Source of the DNA: Bursaphelenchus xylophilus
Lineage: Eukaryota > Nematoda > Chromadorea > Rhabditida > Aphelenchoididae
Assembly: GCA_904066235.2 (NCBI GenBank)
Contig: CAJFCV020000003.1
Coordinates: 7,564,001 to 7,628,000, forward strand
Direction: 5' to 3'
Length of the DNA stretch: 64,000 nt
In this document: positions 27,702 through 38,475 of the stretch, one piece after another
Position numbering within the stretch: the first letter of the stretch is position 1
How the letters are laid out: every line of letters begins with the position of its first letter
Program-made: the position numbers and the translations under genes
The notes under the pieces: model-generated
What the model saw: the letters and a program-made list of their open reading frames with translations, nothing else
Database searches by the model: none
Told to the model about the DNA's origin: nothing

Positions 27702-29668
27702 TCAGAATAAAATGCAAAATAAATCACCTGGATTCTTTCCTTTCGTATATTTCTCAGCGTTGGCAGGAGTTGCATAAATCGTGATTTTGCTGACAGTCCC
27801 CACAGCTTTCGTTAATCCCTCTCTGAAGACCAATCTAGTCCCCGGTCGGACATATTCCGGCCTTCTGATGAATTTGAATCGAACTTTGTCGCGATCTCCA
27901 GTTCTCAAGACCTCTTTGTTATCCAAACTTATCAATTTAGCGGTTTGCCGGACCGCACCTACATGAACCATGGCTTCATAATTTTTGGCAATAGTCGTGG
28001 GATGATTCAGAATCAGAAGGTCGGCTTCAAATTCCCAAGCGGCTTTGGGGGCTTCAGTTCCGGATAAGAGGACCATTCCTTTCCTGATTTGCCTTTTCGT
28101 TATTTTTCTGCAAAATATAGCGGTCAAGAATGTATAATATAATAGCTTCTTACTTAATAGCAAAGGCAGCAGATTGACCATGTCTCACGAAGTCGACGGG
28201 CATTCTTTTCCGATGGATCGACTTGATGGGAACTTGTATAAAAACTCCTGTGGGATCTGGCCCCAACCATAAAGTGTCTCCGGCTTCTATTCGGCCAGAT
28301 ATACAATTTCCAGAGACAACGGTCCCTACTCCATCAACCTAGACGCAGAAAAAATAACAAAAAAACATAATTCCCAAAAAAACTAAATTTTTCAACTTAC
28401 CCAAAAGACCTCATCGATGATAAAAGAAACCTGTGAATGATCCATTTGTTTCCTTCTGAGCGGAAGGATATTCAAAAATGTCCTAACCATATCAATATTT
28501 TCACCGGTAACATTGGAGACTTTGAAGACCGGACACATTCTGCAAAAATTACCAAAATTATATATAACAAACGCCATCGGCTCTCTTACCTGCCATGGAA
28601 AAAATTTTGAGCGGCCAAATACAAATCCTCGAAGGTGTTTACAAGAACCGGATGTTTTCTGGACCCCGGACTTTTCAACAATTTATTCAGCTGCTTCAAA
28701 GTGTCCTCCAGGACTGGTTCCGGGCATCGATCAATTTTAGTGACAACAACAAAGACCGGAACATTAAGGGCCAAGCATAAAGACAAATGTTCTCTGGTCA
28801 TCCCGCTAATTCCCATATTGGCACCGACCATCAACATTGTGTAGTCTGGTTGATGTCCAGTAAGCCCATAAATGGTAGTTTTGAGATACTTTTCATGGCC
28901 AGCCAGATCAATGAAGGTCAATATTTTAGCAGCATTCTCACTAATATTCAACCAGTCCAGTTTGCCCGAATGTGGATCTGGGTTATTTACAATCGTTCCG
29001 TGGATGTCGAAACCGAGGATGTCATTGCTGACCGATGATGTCCGTCCGGTTTCAAACTCGTGTTTGTGCCTAAAATCAGAAAAAAATATTAAATATTTAT
29101 TTTCTGGATGAAAAATATAGACCCATAATTTCATATTACTTTAAACATACCTGAATAGTCGTTTTCTAGCTAATCCTCTTCCATCATCCAATGAATTATG
29201 AGTGAGAACGCCCAAGAATGTAGATTTACCCGCATCCACATTACCAACAACAGCCACTCGGACTTCAATAAAGTCGGTAGCTGGAAGATTTCTTCGAACC
29301 AATGCTATTCGAGTGTAATTCTGTCCTCCTAGAGATCTGGTAAATACTGAGGTACATTCGCAGCTAAGTTTTTTGGCAATCTGAGCATTCTTGGCCTCAG
29401 CCTTGTCCAATTCAGCTTGGGTCAGACCTAAATATAATTTTTTTAGGTATCTAAATTTAAAAAGCAAGGACATTTCAAAAAACTCACCTTTTTCTTCAAA
29501 TTCATCGTCCAAAGGCATGCCTAGCTCGACCAAAGCTTCTCCCTCGCCTTCATCCAACAATCTCGTCAAATGCTCGCTATATTTGTCAAAAACTTCCTCA
29601 TCATCTTCTAACAAAAATCGATTGTTCAACGGCAGATCATCTTCTATCGATTCTATTGCTTCAGCCAT
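27702..29668 (-). CDS. cgp-1: GTPBP1/2-type translational GTPase
   Basis: Six exons (29668-29488, 29427-29151, 29069-28590, 28539-28401, 28338-28154, 28107-27702), 555 aa, all phases consistent. An acidic N-terminus is followed by the G domain: G1 [10 protein letters not shown]3 DLAGH (in [14 protein letters not shown]), G4 TKID and G5-like SNVTGEN; then EF-Tu-like domain II ([20 protein letters not shown]) and a domain III-like C-terminus ([20 protein letters not shown]). This matches human GTPBP1 and C. elegans cgp-1, relatives of EF1A linked to ribosome rescue and mRNA turnover. Length is in the range of the shorter family members. A TTTGTTTCAG acceptor ends two bases before the ATG, which fixes the start. 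Confidence 0.94.
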
Positions 29669-29670
29669 CC

Positions 29671-29672
29671 CT
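29671..29672 (-). promoter_or_regulatory. cgp-1: probable trans-splice acceptor of cgp-1
   Basis: ATTTTGTTTCAG leaves only GG before the start codon. An acceptor this close to an ATG with no upstream coding is typical of a spliced-leader site. Confidence 0.65.
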
Positions 29673-30120
29673 GAAACAAAATATTCGTCAAATAAACATT
29701 ACTACAACGTGTTTTGCAAGTGACGATCGGTGGAAAAAACGACAGAGTGTCTTCTGTGTTGTAAAATAATAATTTTTTGTGCGAAAGTCGTAAGAAACAG
29801 GTATTTATTTTGAATATGACTAATCAATATGGCTGCGAGGAACACATAATTAAAAACGACAGAGTCTGGAGGGAAACGTCGCTCAAACGGCTGAATAGCA
29901 ACAAAGAAAATCTCGAAAAAAATAAAAAAAAAAAAAAAAAAAGAGAAAAAGTTGACACGTTGGGTCAACTGTTGTCTGACAAAGGAAATCCGTAATCCAG
30001 AACGCCGTGGATCGTATGCTGGTTGTAACATGGTTCTGTTGGATGTTAACGACGTTTTATAAGCGTGTCAGTAACGGAAATTTTTTACGAATGATGCAAG
30101 ACTTCCATTGAGAGTAAGAC

Positions 30121-30483
30121 ATGACTAATGCGTCAACTCTTCCGTCCAAATTGCATCAGTATCCGCAGGGTTTCGAAACCAAAGAAGCTGGTCACATTTG
30201 TAAACAGAAAAGCTTGATAAACCTATCAATTGTTATAATGAGTAACTCTTCTCCTTTTATAGCCATTGACTATCCCTTGAATGGGCGGGCATTTCGTGAT
30301 AACAAGACGCGTCATGGAAAACTTTTGTTGAAATCAGTACAAGAACGATGTAAAATACCTCACTCTTGCATCATAAAGAACAATCTGGTAAGAAAAATTA
30401 AGCTTACAGTAGCATCTAAGTTTCAAGAGCGTACGACTTTATTCTACGGGATTAATTTCATGCAAAACCGGGATTTTTTATAA
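30121..30483 (+). CDS. hypothetical single-exon frame, unrecognised
   Basis: A 120-codon frame from a true ATG, lying between the 5' end of cgp-1 and the 3' end of the minus-strand lipase (stop at 30495). The product would be basic with no signal peptide, TM segment or motif I know. There is no clear leader acceptor just upstream. Its length is the only support, so it may be chance. Confidence 0.25.
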   Translation: MTNASTLPSKLHQYPQGFETKEAGHICKQKSLINLSIVIMSNSSPFIAIDYPLNGRAFRDNKTRHGKLLLKSVQERCKIPHSCIIKNNLVRKIKLTVASKFQERTTLFYGINFMQNRDFL

Positions 30484-30494
30484 GAATCGGATGA

Positions 30495-31596
30495 TTACTG
30501 GCAATTTCCCTCTCCAAAAGTTTGAAGGTTGGTGTTGAAGTAGCCAAGATGATCACTCAATTGGTAGGCAAGGACGAGGCTGTTGGATCCATTGGGGTCT
30601 TCGGGTTTGGTGGAAATCTACAAAGGGAAAAATATAGAGGATAACGTGAATTATATAACTTCTTACTCTATAAGTGCTGGTAAGGTTTTGAATTCCATCA
30701 GGATACCAGACTTCGGTGCTGTGATGATAGTAGCTAAGATCAGAGGCGACACATTCTTTAAGCCCCTTTGCGATACATGGGGGGACGTGGGGAATGAAAT
30801 CAGCCTTGTTGATCACTCTGTAAACGGTCTTGAAAGTGGCGTCGAATTGCTTTGAGAATGCGGCGTTTCCAACTCTAGGCTCTCCAAAAGTCCAGACGAC
30901 AATCTATAATAATTTGTTAACTTTTTAAACCATTGCCCTACTTTTTCAGCAGTTTTTAATCCACTTTCGACGATCTGAGTGGCAGTCAACGCGGCTTGAG
31001 CTCCGCCGAGAGAGTAGCCAGTCACAACGACGTCATAGGCTGAGGTGGTCGAGGAATTAATAGCAGATTCAACGTATGGCCTAGAATAAAACATGCATTA
31101 CGATACGAAAACCTATTACTAACCAAGTAGCCTGGAAAGCTTTGTAAAAGTAATCATGGACTTCTCCTCCTCCGAAATCGTTTCTTGGTGCAAAAGTTGA
31201 AAAGATCTCGTCATCAATTTGCGAGCCTGAAAAGTTAATTTTATTTCAGTTGCAGTGATATTTCCCCCACCGTAGGATCCACGGAAAACAATAACATATT
31301 GCTGATAAACGTCAGATCTGATGACGAGAAAGCCGCACGTTTCATTGCTTCCAGGGCACTTTACATCCTAAACCAGGATAAAATATGGTTAGCTTCGATC
31401 TTACCAAACTATGAGCAACAACTTGCCAAGATCCCGCAGGTTCAGTCGCCTTGGCCACGCATTGAGTTGGGTCCGCGGCGAAGACGGCGGCGTTCAACAG
31501 TACGTATTCGTAGGACTTCTGCGTACTGTATGAGGTCGGAAGATGACCAGCAAACACGGTCGATGCTAACGAAGCCCACAAAAGCACTGCCAACAT
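30495..31596 (-). pseudogene. secreted class-3 lipase with a one-base frameshift
   Basis: Six exons (31596-31405, 31367-31271, 31227-31124, 31080-30942, 30903-30667, 30617-30495). It encodes a signal peptide (MLAVLLWASLASTVFAG), the lipase core (SDVYQQYVIVFRGSYG), the nucleophile elbow GYSLGG, and WTFGEPRVGN and HHSTEVWYPDG carrying the likely catalytic His. Class-3 (fungal-type) lipases hydrolyse acylglycerols with a Ser-Asp-His triad; the usual elbow GHSLGG is GYSLGG here. Exon 3 is 104 nt against 103 nt in the twin gene at 32185: a run of five T (31204-31200 on the coding strand) where four would fit. As written, translation leaves frame and stops in exon 3. All other exons are clean and conserved, so an assembly or sequencing error or a very recent mutation is more likely than long-dead sequence. 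Confidence 0.8.
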
Positions 31597-32184
31597 CTTT
31601 ACTGTCACACTGTAATTGATGAATTGAATTTGATCTTCGAATCTTATATATATTGCATCCAGATTTGTTTGCTTTCTCCACCTTTTACTTCCTTAATCTG
31701 CACGTTACAATGTGGGCAATAAAGTTTTAGCGTTTCTTGGTAAGAATTTTTGTGTATGCAAATATTAAAAATAGAACAACGTTCGAGGAAATACAATTAA
31801 TCATAACTTTTTTAAACTTTTTTTTGCTTTCTTTCAACCGGGTTTGTTAAGGCGGTACCCGGCAACTGTCATTAACGCAAATATTCGCAATTGCAAACAG
31901 ACAGCTTTATACAAAAGCGTGGTTTTATGGGTTCAACGGCATACTGTAGACTATCGGACCCCTTGATCTTCCACCATTAATTTCACGCTGTTACGAGTTA
32001 TTGCCGGTCTCAACGTATTTAATATATGTAATAGAATGGAACTCTTTTTATTGCTCTGGGCTCTGATTTCGGATGATTTACATCTATGATTTTTATTAGA
32101 ATTTAAATATATTAAATATAAACTGCGATATAAAAGCACGTTGTGACTTTTTAATCTCATCTGACCCTGCTTAAGTGAGTTGGC
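31597..32184. promoter_or_regulatory. shared promoter region of the divergent lipases
   Basis: 588 bp between two start codons. TATA-like boxes face both ways: CTTATATATATTGC near 31643-31656 (about 50 bp upstream of the minus-strand ATG) and TATAAAAG at 32129-32136 (about 50 bp upstream of the plus-strand ATG). Shared control is likely but inferred. Confidence 0.55.
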
Positions 32185-33284
32185 ATGTTTAGAGCGAGCT
32201 TGCTTATACTAATCCTATCGGTTGTGACTTCTTTTCCAACTGAGTACTCAACCGAAGCCACTAAAGAGTATTTCTTTCTAAACGCGGCATTGTTTTCCAC
32301 TCCAGCTTCGGTTTGTGTAGATAAATACATCGATACGGAAGGAGAGTGGAAGATTATTGATAGGAAAACTGTAAGTAATCCTAGTGTCGTTAAGATTTTG
32401 TGTAGGATAGTATTTGCGATTACCTGAACCAAACTTGTGGCTATCTTGTCCTTCGTTCGGATGTCTACAGAGAATACATCGTTGTCTACAGAGGATCCAT
32501 TGGTGAGATATTCAAAGCGGAGTGTAAATTGCATTGTATTACTTTACAGGCAGACAAGTTGAAGGAGAGGTGGAAGAGACGTTTTTACCTCAAGTTCGTT
32601 TGGCTGGCGGTAGAGTTCATCTTTATTTCTACACAGCGCAGAACTCCACATGGCAAGTGTCTCGTTTTTATTGTTTATATCTTCTTTCAGGGGTCTTGTA
32701 TCCGGTATTTTGAAAACGGAAGGTACTAAGGATTACACGGTAGTATTTACTGGCCATTCCTTGGGCGGTGCTGCCTCTGTAATCAGTGCGGCAAGAGCGG
32801 TTGAGGAAGGTTTGAAGAATGGAAGTCAGGTATGTTGATAACTCGTAGATAAATGACGCATGCTTTTTAATAGGTTGCCATCTGGACTTTTGGTCAGCCT
32901 CGAGTTGGTAACTCAGAGTTCTCCACCTACATCGACGATACATTTGATGTTGTTTATCGCGTCGTAAACAGAAGGGATATTGTTCCTCACATCCCACCAT
33001 GCTTTGCCAAAGGACTTACTGGCTGTTTCCCTGCAACCTTTGGATACTATCACGAGATCACTGAAGTCTGGTACCCAGAGGGCCTTTATGAACTTAACAG
33101 TACTTATCAAGTATGGCGTTACGAACTTTTTCCGTAATTCGTTTAGATTTGCACGAACGGAGGGGAAGATCCATCATGCTCAAACAGTTTGATCGCCAAC
33201 TACAGTTGGGACGATCATGCCGGCGCTGAGGGGTATTTTAATATTGATCCGGCTGTTTATGGTTCCGCAAATTGCCAGGATTAA
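32185..33284 (+). CDS. secreted class-3 lipase, intact
   Basis: Exons 32185-32370, 32406-32502, 32550-32652, 32691-32829, 32874-33110, 33147-33284, 299 aa. A signal peptide (ASLLILILSVVTSFP) precedes the mature enzyme. Seen: REYIVVYRGS, GHSLGGAAS (canonical Ser nucleophile elbow), WTFGQPRVGN, VVNRRDIVPHIPP (the stretch that carries the acidic residue in this family) and YYHEITEVWYPEG with the likely catalytic His, ending in a Cys-bearing tail. Introns are at the same places and phases as in the minus-strand twin, and exons 2, 4 and 5 have identical lengths, so the pair arose by inverted duplication. Intron 3 uses a GC donor where the twin uses GT. A digestive or intestinal role is plausible but not shown. 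Confidence 0.92.
32653..32690 (+). other. GC-AG intron in the plus-strand lipase
   Basis: A 38-nt intron, donor GCAAGT, acceptor TTTCAG. It splits a Trp codon (TG|G) exactly as the GT-AG intron does in the twin gene. The next GT would shift the frame and lose GHSLGG. Confidence 0.9.
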
Positions 33285-33790
33285 TCTGACAGAACTAAAT
33301 TGTAGTATATAGGATTTAGAATTATTCAATAGCACTCAACACAAACCCTTTACTTCAAATACTCTTTATGTTATATTCAGACAACAAGGGTCGCCTTTAT
33401 TAGTAATAATTTATAAATAAAACAAAATGCGGAAGGTTGTGAGAGACAGCACTAAAAATAAAATTTTTGTTAGTTCGTTGCACTAATATCTTTCTTGTTG
33501 TGAAGGAAACGACGAGACAAACGGCAAACAATACAATTACAACTGCTTTTGTGGATTTCCATAATTTTGTTAATATTTCTGGGAACAATTATCGTATCAG
33601 ATCTTGAAAGTAAGCGTAAAGGTTCATCTAGAAGTAGCGACATTGTTGGAGCATTGGCTGGTAGAGAAGAGAGATCACGGCGAACGAAGGGGGTGTTCAG
33701 AGAAGAAGAGTCGGGCGTTGTTGCCTGCGGGTGGAGGGCAGGATGAGGCATGCTTCTGGCGGGATCACACGAGAAGATCTTTTAGATGGT

Positions 33791-35624
33791 CTACTAAAAA
33801 TGGAATTCGTTGTAAATCACTCTTTTTAGGGCCACAATATAATAATTTCAAGATTTTGACTTACATATTCAATGTCATCGAAGTCAGACCGTTTTCCGAA
33901 TCGTACCATTGACGCCCGATCCATGGGTGCTCTTTTTCCAAATCTCACCATTGATGCTCTGTCCATCGGCGCCCTCTTGCCGAATCGAACCATCGATGCT
34001 CGGTCCATTGGTGCCCTCTTTTCAAGCCTAAAAGTTTTTGTACTAACAATAAGTGTGAGAGGAGTTTCAATTAACCCTTTCCGGACGAGTCGGCACGTAT
34101 ATATTAAAATGAAAGAGGGTACCCTACTGAGTAACGGCATAATAGTGGTTCAGCCCATCGAAGCGTTATTTGGGACTTATGACAAAAAATGTCCTAAAAA
34201 GTACCCCTACTTGACATATCACTTTTAAAATTTTTGCGACAAGCTGTAAAACGGAAACTACTCATAAATTAAAGTCGAGGAGTCTTAGTATTGTTACATC
34301 CAAGAACTGTCCAAATCGGAGCACCATAGGATTTGTTATCGATTTTTGGAAATTGAATTTTTAATTTTGGTCAATTTTGGACCTAAAATCAAGTATATCT
34401 TCCGCCGGAATCAACCATTTCGGTCCAAACGTGGTTTTTCCGAATCTATTGTGATCCTACCTTCTTACTAGAACATTTCCACAAAAAACCTATGAGGCAT
34501 ATTTCTGTAAAACGCGGAAATGTTGAAAGTGTAAAGGTTTGATCGTATAAAATGTCGCCGCGAGCCGCGGAGGGACGGGCGCAGCTCGAAACGAGAAAAT
34601 ATTTTAAAATTTTTCCAGAAGTTTGATTTTAGCGTGAAACCAAATTAAACTCGATTGAAATTGCCTGAAAACAGAGTAAAAATATAAAAATGGCATTTAG
34701 GTAATGTTTGCGTGCTATTTCTGCCTGTATTTCGTGTTGAAATCAGCTTTTCGACACCAAAATAATATTTCTTGAAGAAAAAATTATTATTTTCTCGTTT
34801 CGAGCTGCGCCCGTCCCTTCGCGGCTCGCGGCGACATTTTATACGATCAAACCTTTACACTTTCAACATTTCCGCGTTTTACAGAAATATGCCTCATAGG
34901 TTTTTTGTGGAAATGTTCTAGTAAGAAGGTAGGATCACAATAGATTCGGAAAAACCACGTTTGGACCGAAATGGTTGATACCGGCGGAAGATATACTTGA
35001 TTTTAGGCCCAAAATTGACCAAAATTAAAAATTCAATTTCCAAAAATCGATAACAAATCCTATAGTGCTCCGATTTGGACAGTTCTTGGATGTAACAATA
35101 CTAGGACTCCTCGACTTTAATTTAGGGGTAGTTTCCGATTTACAGCTTGTCGCAAAAATTTTAAAAGTGATATGTCAAGTGGGGGTACTTTTAAGGACAT
35201 TTTTTGTCATAAGTCCCAAATAACGCTTCGATGGGCTGAACCACTATTATGCCGTTACTCAGTAGGGTACCCTCTTTCATTTTAATATATACGTGCCGAC
35301 TCGTCCGGAAAGGGTTAAATATGCCGAAGAGAGTAAACCTACTCAAAGTCATCGCTGTCCCGTTTTCCAAATCTGACCATAGACGCTCTATCCATCGGGG
35401 CTCTTTTTCCGAACCTCACCATCGATGCTCTGTCCATGGGTGCCCGTTTGTAATAGCTGAAAAGGAAGGGTAACACTGCCTCAATTTTTGTAATCTCGAT
35501 AATTTATAAATAAGCTACACGGTATGTTAAACACTCACCTTTCAAGGATATCCTGAGCCATTGTGCCGGTGAAGAAGACTACGAGCAGAAGGGGAACGAG
35601 AAGGGATTTGAACTGCGGAAGCAT
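33791..35624 (-). CDS. flp-7: FMRFamide-like neuropeptide precursor FLP-7
   Basis: Exons 35624-35539, 35456-35343, 34027-33865 and a stop at 33793-33791; 121 aa. Exon 1 is a signal peptide (LLVPLLLVVFFTGTMAQ). Exon 2 holds two and exon 3 three copies of APMDRASMVRF-GKR, each bounded by KR and amidated from Gly, so five identical peptides; spacers are acidic (DSDDFELEKR, SDFDDIEY). The pattern matches flp-7 (C. elegans peptides such as SPMERSAMVRF and TPMQRSSMVRF). Intron 2 (35342-34028) carries a 1,240-bp foldback element; exon phases on both sides still fit (GA|G), so splicing can remove it. The C-terminus is the weak point: the donor GTAAGT at 33864 leads to an exon starting TAG; reading through instead stops at 33826. 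Confidence 0.92.
34075..35314. mobile_element. foldback transposon, piggyBac-like, non-autonomous
   Basis: The two 526-bp arms (34075-34600 and 34789-35314) are inverted copies with scattered mismatches, around a 188-bp unique centre. The ends read CCCTTTCCGGACGAGTCGG. Both sides are flanked by TTAA (34071-34074 and 35315-35318). A TTAA duplication with CCCTT ends is the signature of piggyBac-type elements. No transposase frame is present, so it depended on another copy. It lies inside intron 2 of flp-7. Confidence 0.88.
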
Positions 35625-35810
35625 TGTTGGATCTGTCTGGAGTTGCGAAATCGAATGGAGAAGATGCCCAAATCTAAAAGATTTCTTGTCTCTGGTAGGA
35701 ATTTGATTATTCGCGTTTAAATGTTCCAGAGCACGTCATGAGAAAAGTTTTCCGTGTAGACAAAAACTAATTCAAATTCAGAAACGTGCTGCGAATCCAA
35801 ATATTAGAAC

Positions 35811-35866
35811 TTGAAAATGGAGAATTGTCATTGGAACGGCAAGAAAATAAAGATGTCTAAAGGATC
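35811..35866 (+). repeat. dispersed repeat, copy 1
   Basis: Begins TTGAAAATGGAGAATTGTCA and continues through GGAACGGC, GAAAATAAAGAT and TCTAAAGGA; it matches 38420-38475 with a few changes. Confidence 0.6.
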
Positions 35867-36397
35867 ATGCCTGAGGCCATTTTGAGGATAAAAAATTTTA
35901 TGAAGAAATAATGGACTCGCTGACACCCGCAAATCTTTTAAAAGGGCACGGAAACATTTTTACAAGGCAATTACAATAATTTTATTAATTTGAAAAACAA
36001 AAAGACAAAGGAATGAATTTTACAAGTTATGCTGACATTACTAAAACTAAAGAGATGCATGCTAATGTGATATAGAAATAAATATTATTTAAATTGTCAC
36101 TTTTTTATGCAAATGGTGAAAAGGAGAGCATTAGCAAAGAAAGTTTGCAAAATTAAAAGCTTTGAATACGATTTCTACTGCGAAAAATGCTCAAAACGAT
36201 AAGCGAAAAGCATTCTCAAATTGGACAGTAATCAATTGAGTCAGTCTATTTTACTGTAGATTCGAAACTTTAGATATTTGAGAAAGTATGTACATATATA
36301 CCATGAAAACATGGCCTATATGACTTATTATAACAGAAAAATCATCCTTTTTCTATATCTAACAAATGTAAAACAAGCCCGGAAGTGAGTTTAAAAA

Positions 36398-36455
36398 GCT
36401 GGGAACTATATATTTATGTATATACATATATGTATAACTTGTATATATATAAACA
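36398..36455. repeat. alternating AT tract
   Basis: TATATTTATGTATATACATATATGT-like sequence, rich in short AT palindromes. It is low-complexity DNA with no assigned role. Confidence 0.55.
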
Positions 36456-38419
36456 CGAGGTTTTGAACTTTTTACGACTAAAAGGCCTCAGCTTTACTAA
36501 GGAAATCCCAGTTTTAATGATGTAAGGCGCGTTGACCGTTATAATCGTATCTATTGCGCGGGAGAAGATATTTTAAGGATGTGTAAAAAATGCGTTAGTC
36601 TTGTCATTGTAACCAACAACAACAGCTTCTAAAGTTTTCGATTTTGAAATAACACTCTGATGACAAATTTCAAAATCATCGAGAGATATACGGTAGAATG
36701 GCGGAGAGTTTAATTCGGAGATAGACAACATAATCGTTCAACGGCAGCCGAAGTAAAGCGTAGAGTATCCTTAATCCATTAGCACTTGCGAATCACTTGG
36801 CCCCTTTCCATTCTCCGATATCCCATCATCCCCAAGAGCCCTTCACATCATCTTTAATAGCTATGACTAGTACGGCCCGACCTTCCTCTTACAATCTTTT
36901 ACATAAATTCGTACTTTCATTTGCCTCAAACTCCTCCCATCTTTCCTGCACCGACATTATCTTGCAGAAAAAATTTGTCATAAAGTAAATTATGTACTAG
37001 TTGCGCGGAAAAGTCCTGACGCATTTGTCGCGGGTGTCGCGCGAGAAAATCGCGCGAAAGTGCATGTCGCTAGTGCAAAAACAGGGAATTGACGCAGACG
37101 GTCCCAAACAAAAGAAAAAAATCCACGGTGCGAAAGTGTAGGGACTCTATGGCGCGACAAGTATGCTGTTAGTAAATTTCGATAAATGCAAGTACAATAT
37201 GTAGCATGAAAGATTGGGAAAAAGTGTCTAAATACGGTGGTTACAGTAAGGAAACCTTAAATGATTTATTGAAATTGAGGCTTTGCGTAGGATCTGGAAG
37301 ATGTCTTCCGCATCATGAGTTGACTTGCAATTAGCAAATTGTTCAATTACTCGGTAAATCTGTGTGGGTGGCGACTCTCTTCCGTGCCCTCGACATTGTA
37401 GGCAATTGGGTATAACAGAACAAAGAAATTCCTTAAAAAAATGGAAAAGTCAACTCATAGAAAAGATATTGATGCAGTGGAAGTATCCACATAAAAATAT
37501 TTTTTGGTTTACGTTTACAATCAAACAGAAGACAGTGTCCAAAGTCTCCCTACATTCTTGCATTCGTTTCCGAGGAACATGACTGGGTCAAATGCTTTCA
37601 ATTAAAGCCATTGTCTCGAGAATCGGCCAGTGTTACAAGGAATATCAGAAAACAATAAGAAGCTAAAAGTGTAATCAAAAAACTGCTTGCAACTATTTCT
37701 AAAACTGTAAATTTCAAAGTTTTGAAAGTTTTGACGCATTACCCATTCTACCATATCGGATATCGGGTTGTTTTAGGACAACAATGTGTTTGAACACTGA
37801 TGATGTAGCAGATAATGTTTCGAATTACAAATCAGACTTATTTACATTGAATGAAATGGAGCCTTATTTACAGACATGTACAGTGATGTGAATATCTTAC
37901 ATCATACGAGTGTACCCATCGGATCCGGTTTCCCATTAAAATCCCTAGACCATTTCGATCAAAAACCAAGTTTTAGAAGACCAGTCGACCGTTCTAAGGA
38001 GTCGCTTCGTATTTATACGCACAACTACAAACAGGTACATCATTATCCAACTACAACCCCACTCGAGAACGCCTCCATACATGTCCCCGAGGCCACGGGA
38101 CTTCTCGATTAGCCCTACATTACTCGAATCGGCACTATTTTTGCCCGACTTGATTACTTTAATCCGGAGAATGAAATCATGTTTTGAGAAGATCGACTTG
38201 GACCACTTGGCCAACTCGATTAACGTCGGAAAAGCCGCTCAAAAGTTCTCTAAACCGTTTATTTCTTTGAAAATTCTATTAGATCTCGCGTTCGTTTGTC
38301 AAAATATTCTGAGCATAAAATCATTCCAGGAGTAAAAATTGGATTACAAATTTGCACAATTCTCAAAACAAACTTGAGTGATTTGGTATAGTGGTTTGAT
38401 TAAAAATGCATGTGAGGTT

Positions 38420-38475
38420 TTGAAAATGGAGAATTGTCAACGGAACGGTATGAAAATAAAGATATCTAAAGGACT
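38420..38475 (+). repeat. dispersed repeat, copy 2
   Basis: Same orientation as copy 1, 2.6 kb away. The shared blocks are TTGAAAATGGAGAATTGTCA, GGAACGG, GAAAATAAAGAT and TCTAAAGGA. No terminal repeats or target duplications were seen. Confidence 0.6.
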
